The position numbers and the translations under genes are program-made. From Demetria terragena DSM 11295 (GTDB taxonomy: Bacteria; Actinomycetota; Actinomycetes; Actinomycetales; Dermatophilaceae): a DNA stretch of 64,000 nt. Of this stretch, positions 45,116 to 53,877 are shown in pieces (position 1 is the first letter of the stretch; each line of letters opens with the position of its first letter). The notes under the pieces were generated by a model. The model did not search any database and was not told the origin of the DNA. It saw nothing but the letters and a program-made list of their open reading frames with translations. The stretch spans positions 558,001 through 622,000 of the forward strand of contig NZ_AQXW01000004.1 of assembly GCF_000376825.1 (NCBI RefSeq). Reading direction: 5' to 3'.

Positions 45116-45739
45116 ATGCAAATCCAGCACCTCGGGTACGCGCCGGACTATGTCGACTACGAGCAGGCGTGGTACCTCCAGCGCGAGGTTCACGCTCAGG
45201 TCGTCTCCGGCGAGCGGCCAAACGTCACGTTGCTGCTGGAGCACCCACCGGTCTACACGGCTGGCAAATTGACCGAGGATCATGAGCGCCCACAAGACGG
45301 CACGCCCGTCATTGATGTCGACCGGGGCGGCAAGATCACCTGGCACGGCCCGGGCCAACTTGTCGGGTATCCGATCGTGCAGTTAGAGCGCAGGCTCGAC
45401 GTCGTCGGGCACGTTCGTCGCCTCGAGGAGATGCTCATCGCCGTCTGCGCCGACCTCGGTCTCGAAACGACCCGAGTCAAAGGACGCAGCGGTGTCTGGC
45501 TGACCGGTGCCGGACCGGAACGCAAGGTGGCCCAGATCGGCATCCGCGTGAGCCGGAACGTCACGATGCACGGCTTTTCGCTCAACGTGAACTGCGACCT
45601 CGGCTGGACCGACACGATCGTTCCGTGCGGCATCGCCGACGCCGAGGTGACCACGCTGGCCCGGGAACTGGGGCGAGACGTCACGATCTCTGATGTGCTG
45701 CCGTATGTCGAGAAGCGGCTGCCGGACGTCGTCGGCTGA
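45116..45739 (+). CDS. lipB: Lipoyl(octanoyl) transferase
   Basis: A 207-aa enzyme that moves the octanoyl group from octanoyl-ACP to the lipoyl domains of E2 and GcvH. Motifs: [31 protein letters not shown] (substrate-site His), [23 protein letters not shown] (catalytic Lys) and IVPCGI (catalytic Cys). Its client SucB is encoded 12 kb upstream. The leaderless -10 sets ATG 45116. Confidence 0.96.
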   Translation: MQIQHLGYAPDYVDYEQAWYLQREVHAQVVSGERPNVTLLLEHPPVYTAGKLTEDHERPQDGTPVIDVDRGGKITWHGPGQLVGYPIVQLERRLDVVGHVRRLEEMLIAVCADLGLETTRVKGRSGVWLTGAGPERKVAQIGIRVSRNVTMHGFSLNVNCDLGWTDTIVPCGIADAEVTTLARELGRDVTISDVLPYVEKRLPDVVG

Positions 45740-45747
45740 GGCCGTCG

Positions 45748-46323
45748 CTACAGCATGTCGTGCCGGACACGCCGCTGGAGAAACTGCAGACCGAGCGTGG
45801 CCCCGAGGAGGAGCCCGACGACGGTCGCCCCCACCCGAACGGTCCAGCTCTTGCGCCGGACATCGCGCTCGAGTTGCTGCACTGCAGGACTCGCCCCGGG
45901 CAGCAGCACGTGCTCACCCCCGGTGAGTTTCTTGATGTCTACCGGCTCCTGAGCGCCGCGAAAACTGAGTTGCGTGAGTCCGTCCTCAGTGCGCTCGAGG
46001 ACGAAGAGTTGTCGCCCTGTCGAGATCGGCCCGCCGAAGCACCAATCGCCCGTCGGGGTCGAGATCAACACCCGCTCGTGCACCGACCCGGAGTACAGCC
46101 GCTCGACTGCCACCGTGTGTCCGTGCCGACGTATGCCGTGCTCGTAATGGTCATCGACTCGTGTCACCTGCCCGATGAACACCACGTCCGCGGCACGAAC
46201 GACCTGGTGCATTGGTGGTGGAATCCTGGCGCTGCAGGCCGACGCCGTGCTCGCCGGCAGGAGCAACATTCCGAGGAACAGGCTCGCAATCGCCGTCACC
46301 GCGCGCATCCGTGTCATAGGCAT
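45748..46323 (-). CDS. Secreted, C-terminally anchored protein with NTR/TIMP-like features
   Basis: A 191-aa protein with a signal peptide (cleavage near ASTASA-C). The mature N-terminus is CSARIPPPMHQVVRAADVVFIGQVTRV, and a later GDWCFGGPISTGRQLFVLERT, which resembles the NTR/TIMP fold of some secreted actinobacterial proteins. A C-terminal helix (about 170-185) anchors it, followed by a basic tail. ATG 46323 is my choice; GTG 46356 is possible. Function unknown. It lies between lipB and lipA on the opposite strand, converging on lipB. Confidence 0.7.
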   Translation of the reverse strand: MPMTRMRAVTAIASLFLGMLLLPASTASACSARIPPPMHQVVRAADVVFIGQVTRVDDHYEHGIRRHGHTVAVERLYSGSVHERVLISTPTGDWCFGGPISTGRQLFVLERTEDGLTQLSFRGAQEPVDIKKLTGGEHVLLPGASPAVQQLERDVRRKSWTVRVGATVVGLLLGATLGLQFLQRRVRHDML

Positions 46324-46514
46324 GCGACGGCCCGACGGTGGCGGTTGGTTCCCCACGCCCGCTCAGGTGGGTACCCGCCGCACTCCCATGAGGCACCCAA
46401 CCTCGTGACGTCACCTGAGGGAATGTCCGGGGTCAGGCGTACGCTGGACATACCGCCTGCACCACCACTGGCACAGCACCAGTCGCACCACGACGACACG
46501 CACCAGGAGCCTGA

Positions 46515-47540
46515 ATGACCGTCGCACCCGAGGGACGGCGCATGCTGCGCGTTGAGGCCAAGAACGCCGAAACGCCCATCGAGCGCAAACCTGAGTGGAT
46601 CCGCACCACCGCCAAGATGGGCCCCGAATACACCGCGATGAACGCGCGGGTCAAAGGCCAGGGCCTGCACACCGTGTGCCAGGAGGCCGGGTGTCCCAAC
46701 ATCTTCGAGTGCTGGGAGGACCGCGAGGCGACCTTCCTCATCGGTGGGGACGTGTGTACGCGCCGGTGCGACTTCTGCGACATCGCCACCGGGCGCCCCA
46801 CCGAACTCGACATGGACGAACCGCGGCGAGTCGCCGAGTCAATCCAGGAGATGAACCTTCGGTATGCCACCGTCACTGGCGTCGCGCGCGATGACCGCGC
46901 CGACGGTGCCGCCGGGCTCTACGCCGAAACGATCCGTCAGATCCACGCCCTCAACCCCAACACCGGCGTAGAGATCCTTCCCCCCGACTTCGGTGCCAAG
47001 CCCGAACTGGTGGGGCAGGTCTTTGACGCCCGTCCGGAAGTCTTTGCGCACAACCTGGAGACGGTGCCGCGCATCTTCCGGCGCATCCGTCCGGCGTTCA
47101 CCTATGAGAAGTCCCTGCGCGTGCTGACGATGGCGCACGAGCAAGAGTTGATCACCAAGTCCAACCTCATCCTCGGGATGGGCGAGGAAGACCACGAGAT
47201 CGATCAGGCGCTGGTCGACCTGCACGAGTCCGGTTGCGACATCCTCACCATCACGCAGTACCTCCGCCCCTCGAAGATGCACCACCCGATCGACCGGTGG
47301 GTCAAGCCCGAGGAGTTCGTGCACTGGTCGGACCGTGCGCGTGAGATCGGCTTCAAGGGCGTCATGGCGGGTCCGTTGGTTCGGTCCTCTTACCGTGCTG
47401 GGCGGCTGTTCACCCAGACGATGGCGGCGTACGGCCGACCGTTGCCCGAGAACCTGAGCCACCTCGCCCAGGCCGCATCCGATCCCGCACGCCAGGAAGC
47501 AGCGTCGTTGCTGGCCCGCCCGGTGCGCAACGTATCCTGA
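46515..47540 (+). CDS. lipA: Lipoyl synthase (radical SAM)
   Basis: A 341-aa radical SAM enzyme inserting two sulfurs into the octanoyl chain on E2/GcvH. The auxiliary cluster cysteines are in [16 protein letters not shown], the radical SAM motif is [10 protein letters not shown] (CxxxCxxC), and the C-terminal RSSYRAG serine ligand is present. AGGAG precedes the ATG. It works after LipB, 0.8 kb upstream. Confidence 0.98.
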   Translation: MTVAPEGRRMLRVEAKNAETPIERKPEWIRTTAKMGPEYTAMNARVKGQGLHTVCQEAGCPNIFECWEDREATFLIGGDVCTRRCDFCDIATGRPTELDMDEPRRVAESIQEMNLRYATVTGVARDDRADGAAGLYAETIRQIHALNPNTGVEILPPDFGAKPELVGQVFDARPEVFAHNLETVPRIFRRIRPAFTYEKSLRVLTMAHEQELITKSNLILGMGEEDHEIDQALVDLHESGCDILTITQYLRPSKMHHPIDRWVKPEEFVHWSDRAREIGFKGVMAGPLVRSSYRAGRLFTQTMAAYGRPLPENLSHLAQAASDPARQEAASLLARPVRNVS

Positions 47541-47545
47541 CTGTC

Positions 47546-48322
47546 ATGGCCGATACCCCCGAGAAGAAGTCCCGGTTCCGACGCAAGCCGAAGGCCGAGA
47601 AGGCGTCCAAGGAGCCGGGTCGGCTCGCGCAGATCAAGCAGGTCTACCAGCAGACCCAGGCACAGGACCCCAACCTCACCTGGATCTTGCTGCTCGCGTT
47701 CCTGGTGGTGTTCGGTGTCTTCCTGCTGATCGGCTTTGCGATCGGCCACCCCGTCTACCTCGGACTCATCGGTTTCATGCTCGGCCTCATTGCCGTGATG
47801 TTCCTGCTGGGGCGCCGCGCTGAGAAGGCTGCCTACGGTTCGATCGCAGGTACGCCGGGCGCTTCCGGGGCGGCGATGTCCTCGCTGCGCCGCGGTTGGA
47901 TGTATGAAAAGGAGCCGGTGGCGGCCGACGCAGGTGGGCGGACGCGCAGTGTCAAAGACATCGGCAACGCCGCGATGGTGTTCCGTGCAGTGGGTCGTCC
48001 GGGGGTCGTGCTCGTCGGCGAGGGGCCGAAGGGCGCCGCGGTACGACTGCTGAAATCTGAGAGTCGGAAAGTCAATCGGGTTGCTGGACCTGAGGTGCCC
48101 GTGCACACGCTGCGGGTGGGCACTGACGGTGACGCCGTGCCGGTCGGCGAGCTGACCAAGCGCATGGGCAAACTCGACAAGAAGCTCACTAAGGCCGAGG
48201 TTGACGCCGTCACCAAGCGGCTGCGGGCCCTCGGCGGAGCCAAGCCCCCCATCCCCCAGGGCATGGACCCGCGCAACCCCAAGTCGGCACGCATGGACCG
48301 TAAGGCATTGCGCGGTCGCTAA
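47546..48322 (+). CDS. DUF4191 domain-containing membrane protein
   Basis: A 258-aa protein with a basic cytoplasmic N-terminus, two membrane helices near 50-95 and a long soluble C-terminus (GWMYEKEPVAADAGGRTRSVKDIGNAAMVFRAVGRPGVVLVGEG). It matches DUF4191, always near lipA and glnA in actinobacteria (M. tuberculosis Rv2219 from memory). Function unknown. TATCCT at the lipA stop ends 7 nt before the ATG, so a leaderless internal promoter is possible. Confidence 0.92.
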   Translation: MADTPEKKSRFRRKPKAEKASKEPGRLAQIKQVYQQTQAQDPNLTWILLLAFLVVFGVFLLIGFAIGHPVYLGLIGFMLGLIAVMFLLGRRAEKAAYGSIAGTPGASGAAMSSLRRGWMYEKEPVAADAGGRTRSVKDIGNAAMVFRAVGRPGVVLVGEGPKGAAVRLLKSESRKVNRVAGPEVPVHTLRVGTDGDAVPVGELTKRMGKLDKKLTKAEVDAVTKRLRALGGAKPPIPQGMDPRNPKSARMDRKALRGR

Positions 48323-48396
48323 CTGGTGCGGGTCAGGAACGGGTCGAGGATGTCGCGGCTCGTACCGAGCGATGTGCAGTGTCGGGGCAGCGCCGG

Positions 48397-48402
48397 TAGG
48401 GT
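48397..48402 (+). promoter_or_regulatory. -10 box upstream of the leader ORF and cmx
   Basis: TAGGGT ends 7 nt before the ATG of a 21-codon ORF at 48410, the same spacing as the lipB start. A weak -35 (GTGCAG) lies 17 nt upstream. Confidence 0.5.
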
Positions 48403-48409
48403 GACGAAC

Positions 48410-48475
48410 ATGTCGAGCCCTGAATCAGACACTCCGGGGGCTTTCGGTCACACCGTCAGCCCCCAGAAGCCCTGA
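48410..48475 (+). CDS. Candidate 21-aa leader peptide upstream of a chloramphenicol exporter
   Basis: ATG to TGA encodes 21 residues beginning MSSPESDTPG. It appears leaderless behind TAGGGT. Codons 10-19 form the two arms of a hairpin (48436-48464), so a ribosome on the leader would melt it. The exporter gene starts 105 bases after the stop. Leader-peptide attenuation is known for cmlA and some cat genes. The alternative is a remnant of the RDD-protein gene that usually follows DUF4191 in related genomes. Confidence 0.45.
   Translation: MSSPESDTPGAFGHTVSPQKP
48436..48464 (+). promoter_or_regulatory. Hairpin inside the leader ORF
   Basis: GGGGGCT (48436-48442) pairs with AGCCCCC (48458-48464). 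Inside, CGGT (48445-48448) pairs with ACCG (48452-48455) around a 3-nt loop, with a small internal loop between the two stems. No T run follows. Possible attenuator for the exporter gene. Confidence 0.5.
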
Positions 48476-48580
48476 GTACTTAGCCTCCCCCGGCTCCGCC
48501 GGTGCGATAGTTGGGCTCCCCGGCGCTGGCCGTGGTGACGAGACGTTCCCCTTCTTCGTCCTCGTTCCTCGGAGTCATCC

Positions 48581-49768
48581 ATGCCCTTCGCCCTTTACCT
48601 GCTTGCCCTGGCGGTCTTCGCCATGGGCACATCTGAGTTCATGCTCGCTGGCCTTGTGCCAGACATCGCCGCCAGTGTCGGTGTCTCGATCGGCACCGCG
48701 GGGCTGCTCACGTCGGCTTTCGCGGTCGGGATGGTTCTCGGTGCGCCCGCCATGGCGGCTATAACCCGTCGGTGGCCCGCCCGGACCACTCTGCTCGGGT
48801 GTTTGATCATCTTCGCCGCCTGTCACGTCGTTGCCGCCACCGCCGAGACCTTCTCCGTGTTGTTCGCAACTCGTGTGGTGGCTGCGGTTGCCAACGCCGG
48901 TTTCCTGGCCGTTGCTCTCAGCACCGCGACCCGTCTCGTGGCCCCCAACCTGAAAGGACGCGCTCTTGCCATCCTCCTCTCAGGCACCACGATCGCCATG
49001 ATCGCCGGAGTGCCCGCGGGCGCATTGCTCGGCGCGGCACTCGGTTGGCGGGCCACATTTTGGGCCGTCGCCCTCCTGTGCATCCCTGCCGCCCTCGGGA
49101 TCCTCACCGGGATCCGACTACAGCAGCCGAGAGGCACGCGCGGCGAAGCAGGCGACGGGCCGTCGCTCGCCTTCGAGGTGGCACAACTCCGTAAACCCAG
49201 CCTTTTCGCAGCCATGCTGCTCGCTGCGCTAGTCAATGGCGGGACTTTCGCCGCGTTTACGTTCCTCGCGCCGGTCGTGACCGAGACCGCGGGGCTGGGC
49301 CGCGTGTGGATACCTGTGACGCTGGTGTTGTTCGGCATCGGGTCCTTCGTGGGAGTCAGCGCCGCCGGGAGGCTGTCCGATCAGCACCCGCGAGGGCTTC
49401 TCGAGGTGGCCACGCCCCTCCTCCTGGTTGGGTGGACGTTGCTCGCGGTGCTTGCGGGGTATCCCGTCGCGCTGCTCGTCATGGTCCTGCTCCTGGGGGT
49501 ACTGGCATTCGCGGTGGGAAGCACCTTGATCGCTCGAGTGCTTTACGCAGCATCCGCAGCACCCACCATGGGTGGTTCCTACGCGACCGCCGCTCTCAAC
49601 ATCGGGGCCGCTGCCGGTCCGGCGATCGGAGCGATAGCGCTCGAGAACTCGAGCAACCTTGGGGCCGTATGGGCAGCGTCCGCGCTGACCGCCCTCGCGC
49701 TCACTGTGATGCTGCCGACGCTGCGCGTGGTCGCCCCGCGGGTACCGAAGGTGGAGGCTGCCACATGA
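48581..49768 (+). CDS. cmx: Chloramphenicol efflux MFS transporter, Cmx/CmlR type
   Basis: A 395-aa MFS exporter with twelve predicted helices. It opens MPFALYLLALAVFAMGTSEF and keeps long stretches typical of corynebacterial Cmx and rhodococcal Cmr: GTAGLLTSAFAVGMVLGAP, NAGFLAVALSTATRLV, GRALAILLSGTTIA and GGSYATAALNIGAAAGP. CGGAG precedes the ATG. It sits where the RDD gene is expected between DUF4191 and glnA, which suggests acquisition or replacement. Drug specificity is predicted from family, not shown. Confidence 0.88.
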   Translation: MPFALYLLALAVFAMGTSEFMLAGLVPDIAASVGVSIGTAGLLTSAFAVGMVLGAPAMAAITRRWPARTTLLGCLIIFAACHVVAATAETFSVLFATRVVAAVANAGFLAVALSTATRLVAPNLKGRALAILLSGTTIAMIAGVPAGALLGAALGWRATFWAVALLCIPAALGILTGIRLQQPRGTRGEAGDGPSLAFEVAQLRKPSLFAAMLLAALVNGGTFAAFTFLAPVVTETAGLGRVWIPVTLVLFGIGSFVGVSAAGRLSDQHPRGLLEVATPLLLVGWTLLAVLAGYPVALLVMVLLLGVLAFAVGSTLIARVLYAASAAPTMGGSYATAALNIGAAAGPAIGAIALENSSNLGAVWAASALTALALTVMLPTLRVVAPRVPKVEAAT

Positions 49769-49869
49769 CGCACGCTCATGGTCCACTGAGCCTTGACGGT
49801 CGCCGCCCTGATCACCGTGGCATTGCGGGAATCCTGCTTTGTCTCCTAGGCGCCGGGCATCCGGCATCT

Positions 49870-49907
49870 GTAACACCGGTGAAACATGTGGGCTCATTTG
49901 GCGAAAC
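49870..49907 (+). promoter_or_regulatory. GlnR operator of glnA
   Basis: GTAAC-N6-GAAAC-N6-GCTCA-N6-GAAAC with every spacer exactly 6 nt. It matches the actinomycete GlnR consensus gTnAC-n6-GaAAC repeated twice; only the third element is degenerate. It ends 10 bases before the -10 box TAGAGT. Nitrogen-dependent control of glnA is expected. Confidence 0.85.
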
Positions 49908-49917
49908 GGCCGGTCGA

Positions 49918-49923
49918 TAGAGT
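49918..49923 (+). promoter_or_regulatory. -10 box of the glnA promoter
   Basis: TAGAGT 10 bases after the GlnR site. The transcript would start near 49930, giving a leader of about 55 nt with the AGGAGG-type ribosome-binding site. No good -35, as expected for an activated promoter. Confidence 0.6.
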
Positions 49924-49983
49924 CGTCCCAAGACGACACGCACATGCGAAGTGAAAGCAGCGTGCGCCCGACCAGGAGGATTC

Positions 49984-51408
49984 ATGTTCACCAGCCCCGA
50001 CGAGGTCCTGAAGTTCATTAAGGACGAGCAGGTCGAGTTCATCGACATCCGCTTCTGTGACCTCCCCGGTGTGATGCAGCACTTCAACGTGCCGGCAGCG
50101 ACCTTTGACGCCGATGCCTTCGAGAACGGCCAGATGTTTGACGGCTCCTCGATCCGCGGATTCCAGGCCATCCACGAGTCAGACATGAAGTTGATCCCGG
50201 ACGCGGCATCGGCATACGTCGACCCGTTCCGGAAGCACAAGACGCTGGTGATGAACTTCTCCATCGTTGACCCCTTCACCAACGAGCCGTACAGCCGTGA
50301 CCCGCGCAATATCGCGTCGAAGGCAGAGGCATACCTGAAGTCGACTGGCATCGCGGACACCGCGTTCTTTGGCGCAGAGGCGGAGTTCTACGTCTTCGAC
50401 GACATTCGCTTCGAGACCCGCCAGGATGCCAGTTTCTACTTCATCGATTCCGTTGAAGCGGCGTGGAACTCGGGCCGTGAAGAAGAGGGCGGAAACCTCG
50501 GCTACAAGACTCGCGTCAAGGGTGGCTACTTCCCGGTCCCGCCGGTTGACCACTTCGCCGACATTCGCGACGACATGGTCACCGCGATGACCCAGGTCGG
50601 CATGGAGGTGGAGCGCGCGCACCACGAGGTCGGCACCGCCGGTCAGCAGGAGATCAACTACAAGTTCGCGACGCTGCTCGGCGCCGGCGATGATCTGATG
50701 AAGTTTAAATACATCATCAAGAACACCGCATTCGCCCACAACAAGTCAGCGACCTTTATGCCGAAGCCGCTGTTTGGCGACAACGGTTCGGGCATGCACA
50801 CCCACCAGTCGCTGTGGAAGGACGGTTCGCCGTTGTTCTACGACGAAAAGGGCTACGGCGGCCTGTCTGACATCGCCCGCTGGTACATCGGTGGTCTGTT
50901 GAAGCACGCTCCGTCGCTGCTGGCATTCACCAACCCGTCGATGAACTCCTATCACCGCTTGGTTCCGGGCTACGAGGCCCCGGTCAACCTGGTCTACTCG
51001 GCGCGTAACCGCTCGGCGTGCGTACGCATCCCGATCACGGGTACGTCCGCGAAGGCCAAGCGCGTGGAGTTCCGCGTTCCGGACCCCTCGAGCAACCCGT
51101 ACCTGTGTTTCTCGGCTCAGCTCATGGCTGGCATCGACGGCATCAAGAACCGCATCGAGCCGCCGGAGCCGGTCGACAAGGACCTCTACGAACTCCCCCC
51201 GGAGGAGCACGCCGAGATCGCTCAGGTTCCGACGTCACTTCCCGACGTGCTCGATGCACTCGAGGCCGACCACGCCTACCTCACCGAGGGCGACGTGTTC
51301 ACCAGCGACCTCATCGAGACCTGGATCGACTACAAGCGCGAAAACGAAGTCGACCCGATCCGGTTGCGCCCGCACCCGCACGAGTTTGAGCTCTACTACG
51401 ACATCTGA
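49984..51408 (+). CDS. glnA: Glutamine synthetase type I
   Basis: A 474-aa GSI-beta enzyme making glutamine from glutamate, ammonia and ATP. It shows the N-terminal Asp-50 loop ([12 protein letters not shown]), [10 protein letters not shown] metal ligands, [17 protein letters not shown], the ATP-site [18 protein letters not shown], and the adenylylation tyrosine in [14 protein letters not shown] 49984 follows CAGGAGGATTC. An upstream in-frame start is rejected since it precedes the RBS. Controlled by GlnR and probably GlnE. Confidence 0.98.
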   Translation: MFTSPDEVLKFIKDEQVEFIDIRFCDLPGVMQHFNVPAATFDADAFENGQMFDGSSIRGFQAIHESDMKLIPDAASAYVDPFRKHKTLVMNFSIVDPFTNEPYSRDPRNIASKAEAYLKSTGIADTAFFGAEAEFYVFDDIRFETRQDASFYFIDSVEAAWNSGREEEGGNLGYKTRVKGGYFPVPPVDHFADIRDDMVTAMTQVGMEVERAHHEVGTAGQQEINYKFATLLGAGDDLMKFKYIIKNTAFAHNKSATFMPKPLFGDNGSGMHTHQSLWKDGSPLFYDEKGYGGLSDIARWYIGGLLKHAPSLLAFTNPSMNSYHRLVPGYEAPVNLVYSARNRSACVRIPITGTSAKAKRVEFRVPDPSSNPYLCFSAQLMAGIDGIKNRIEPPEPVDKDLYELPPEEHAEIAQVPTSLPDVLDALEADHAYLTEGDVFTSDLIETWIDYKRENEVDPIRLRPHPHEFELYYDI

Positions 51409-51444
51409 TCCGAGGGCTTCCACCCTCACTCGGTAGTTGTCGAG

Positions 51445-51506
51445 AACGGCGGCTGACCTGCGAAGGCGTCTTTAGGACGACTTCATAGCGTCAGCCGCCG
51501 TTTTTT
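51445..51506 (+). terminator. glnA terminator
   Basis: A perfect 13-bp stem (51445-51457 with 51490-51502) closes a long loop that holds a small inner hairpin, and runs into six Ts (51501-51506). Confidence 0.9.
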
Positions 51507-51511
51507 CGTCG

Positions 51512-51896
51512 GTGTACTTCATGAGTGTGGCCTCCAGTGGGTCACACTGCTCCGCGTCTGCAGGTCCCCCACCAACACACCAGCCGATCTATGTCACCTG
51601 GCTAGCACTCGGTGGCGCCACCACCGCTCGCACCGACTCCGGGGTCGCGCCACTGGTGCCTGGCGGGCTGACCGCTGCCGTGGTGCATGAGACCGGCAAT
51701 TTCCTTTCCGATCGCCTCGACTTCATCGTTCCCAGGCGCAAGGGCACCCGCCTACCAGACGTGCGGCTGCGAGGCATCGGAGTGGCTGCTCAAAGGCGGG
51801 CTGGGCATGCTCGCGCGGGTCCCCCGCTCCCACACCACCAAGGACGTCGACCTCGCACTGACCAAGAGCTCGAACCCACCGTTGGTCCGTACATAG
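51512..51896 (+). pseudogene. Remnant of an AbiEi/AbiEii type IV toxin-antitoxin locus
   Basis: Two fragments in different frames lie fused end to end. The first (to about 51770) reads like the end of an AbiEi-type antitoxin: YVTWLALGG...VVHETGNFLSDRLDFIVPRRKGTRLPDVRLR. After a frame change near 51775 the second reads EWLLKGGLGMLARVPRSHTTKDVDLAL, the nucleotidyltransferase start of AbiEii toxins, then stops at 51896. Most of the toxin and the antitoxin N-terminal HTH are gone. Likely a large internal deletion of an old defence locus. Confidence 0.7.
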
Positions 51897-51929
51897 TCCG
51901 CAGGTGAGTCTGACGCGAGGCCGGGCTTC

Positions 51930-52277
51930 TTACGAGCCTGCCGCCGCGACGCCACTGATCCACACCGCTGCCGGTTCTGTTGAGTCGTTGCGCCACCAGC
52001 AGCGACCCGCCAGCGCGTACTCATTCCCCGACATCCATCGGACTGCTTCGGGCTCACTCTCAAGAAAGCAAGCCAACTCGCCCGATTCCATCCTGGCCGT
52101 TGCACCGGCGTCACCGAAGTCACGAACCGACACAACCCCGTCTGGCGCCACGCTCAGGCGGCAACCTCGGAGCGACACTTCCTGCACCGATCGACTGACA
52201 TTCGTGTCCGCCTCGACCCGAAAATCTCTCCAGGGGACATCAATGCTCCAGTCGTTCTCGTTGAGCGCTTCAGTCAT
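51930..52277 (-). CDS. Hypothetical protein, coupled to an ABM monooxygenase gene
   Basis: A 115-aa acidic soluble protein starting MTEALNENDWSIDVPWRDFRVE. Its ATG lies inside the last codons of the ABM gene (8-base overlap), so translation is probably coupled. Trp- and Cys-containing patches (RGCRLSVAPDGVVSV, GRCWWRNDST) are visible; no signal peptide. I do not recognise the family. Confidence 0.6.
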   Translation of the reverse strand: MTEALNENDWSIDVPWRDFRVEADTNVSRSVQEVSLRGCRLSVAPDGVVSVRDFGDAGATARMESGELACFLESEPEAVRWMSGNEYALAGRCWWRNDSTEPAAVWISGVAAAGS

Positions 52278-52596
52278 CACGCACCTCGACATGCTCGTGC
52301 GGCTCCTGCCGCAAAACCCGGATCGCCTGACAGACGGTAATGGTGTAATCCTCGAAGAAGTCGTGCCGGCCGTGCCGCATCGCAACCCGATGAACGGGGT
52401 GGGCCAGCCACCGGTTGTGCGAAGCCTCGTCCTCGAACTCCACGATCGTGCAATTCTCGCCATCGTCGGCGCGGAATCGTTTGAAGGAGATCAGCCCCGG
52501 CACATCTTGCGCCGCGGCGATCACGCCAGCACCAAGAGCGTGATACTCATCATCGACACCATCTCGAGTGCGTTGCCGGAAAACGGTCACAATCAC
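52270..52596 (-). CDS. Antibiotic biosynthesis monooxygenase (ABM) domain protein
   Basis: A 108-aa dimeric alpha+beta-barrel type protein: IVTVFRQRTRDGVDDEY, VPGLISFKRFRADDGENCTIVEFEDEASHNRWLAHPVHRVAMRHGRHDFFEDY. These cofactor-free monooxygenases or heme-degrading relatives act on small aromatic or polyketide substrates; here no partner tells which. The GTG start has GGGAG 6 nt upstream. TTGACA at 52678-52673 on this strand may be its -35. Confidence 0.8.
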   Translation of the reverse strand: MIVTVFRQRTRDGVDDEYHALGAGVIAAAQDVPGLISFKRFRADDGENCTIVEFEDEASHNRWLAHPVHRVAMRHGRHDFFEDYTITVCQAIRVLRQEPHEHVEVRDD

Positions 52597-52793
52597 GTTG
52601 GCTCCCAAGCCTTGCCACACCTGACCCGCCATGGTCCACGGCGGTTTTTGGTTCTCGGCACCAGCTCGCTGATGTCAACGCCCATCGTACGGCCGCAACG
52701 CGGCCCCCCCCCTGAGACGGCCGGGCGCAGAGCGGGTTAATACTGCACGCTGACTGCCTGCAATCGTTCATGCGCATCTCTCATACTGGTGTC

Positions 52794-53681
52794 GTGCCCC
52801 CTCAGCCCGGCTCAACTGGAGCGATCCTCATCGACCTACGCTTGAGCGTCGGTGCCAGTCAAGCGCAACTGGCCAAGCGATCCGGCGTGAGCGAACGCAC
52901 CATCCGCGACCTAGAAGCCGGTCGAGTGGCATCGCCGCGGACCGGCACCGTGCTCGCGCTCGCCGCCGGACTGGACCTGCCGCGCGATGTCACCGAGCAG
53001 TTCATCGTGACCGCCAGAAACATGGAACGCGCGCGAAGCTTCCGTCAAATCGCCTTGAGCAGAGATCTTTTCGACGTGCGCAGCGCCATCAAAGAAGACC
53101 TCATCCGGAGCTTTCTCGACAAGCGCGTGGTCTCCGCGTCCCGCACGATTCACATCGGCGCGAACCGCCAAATTGCCTACGAACGCTATGTGACCGTTGT
53201 CGAAGCCCTGACCGACGGCGTCGACAGTCACGTGGTGGCCTCACAAGCCGGCTCGTCGCAAGACGACATGGGGATGGTGGAGTTCGACGAGCTCGTCGGC
53301 TGCGCGGTGCGTACCCGAGCTTTGGACAAAAACCATCGGGCACTCGCGGTCGAGCTTGACCTGGGAAAACCGTTACGCACCGGGGAAACTAAGGTCCTCG
53401 GCTGGCGCGAACTGAACGGATGGGCCAGCCACCCGCCCAAGACCGCCGAGGGTGTCGCTCGGATTGACACCGCCTACACCAACCGGTTCTTACGACCGAC
53501 CAGCGTGCTCTCGTTTCACCTCGTTTTCGAAGGCGAACGCCCCAGCCGGATATGGCAAGTGCGCGGCATGGACGAGTTCGTGGACCGGCACGATCTTGAA
53601 CTTGACGAGTTCGGCACCGCAACCGCCACCTGGGAGAATGCTGGCCCGAGTTGGTTTCGCGCTGAGTGGCGCTGGGATTAG
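52794..53681 (+). CDS. XRE-family transcriptional regulator with an unrecognised C-terminal domain
   Basis: A 295-aa protein. An N-terminal HTH (about 8-65; SQAQLAKRSGVSERTIRDLEAGRVASPRTGTVLALAAGL) is followed by 220 residues rich in Arg/Asp and Trp, with no family I know. CATACT ends 6 nt before GTG 52794 (leaderless); ATG 52770 would add eight residues. It is divergent from the ABM operon and may control it. It ends at a strong terminator. Confidence 0.75.
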   Translation: MPPQPGSTGAILIDLRLSVGASQAQLAKRSGVSERTIRDLEAGRVASPRTGTVLALAAGLDLPRDVTEQFIVTARNMERARSFRQIALSRDLFDVRSAIKEDLIRSFLDKRVVSASRTIHIGANRQIAYERYVTVVEALTDGVDSHVVASQAGSSQDDMGMVEFDELVGCAVRTRALDKNHRALAVELDLGKPLRTGETKVLGWRELNGWASHPPKTAEGVARIDTAYTNRFLRPTSVLSFHLVFEGERPSRIWQVRGMDEFVDRHDLELDEFGTATATWENAGPSWFRAEWRWD

Positions 53682-53684
53682 CGA

Positions 53685-53732
53685 TGGTGGGCGGTCCCGG
53701 GAACCCCCTGCCTTCCCGGGACCGCCCCACCA
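53685..53732. terminator. Terminator between the XRE regulator and the nuclease gene
   Basis: An 18-bp stem with one bulged C (53685-53702 with 53714-53732) and an 11-nt loop directly after the regulator stop, between convergent genes. Confidence 0.8.
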
Positions 53733-53877
53733 GTGCGGATCGGCCTCGATGGGCCATCCTTTGTCAAGCCAGAGCTTCCGGGACCCCGGCGACTAGGACC
53801 CTAGCCATGGAAGGCCCATCCGGCGCACGAAATGTCGCGGAACTGCCGCCGATCTGCCGGTATGCCCCCGCCACGGC

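Noticed and set aside
49765-49920. A 51-codon ORF starting in the cmx stop (ATGA)
   Set aside because: It runs through the GlnR box and the glnA -10, has no recognisable features, and is better explained as chance read-through of a regulatory region.
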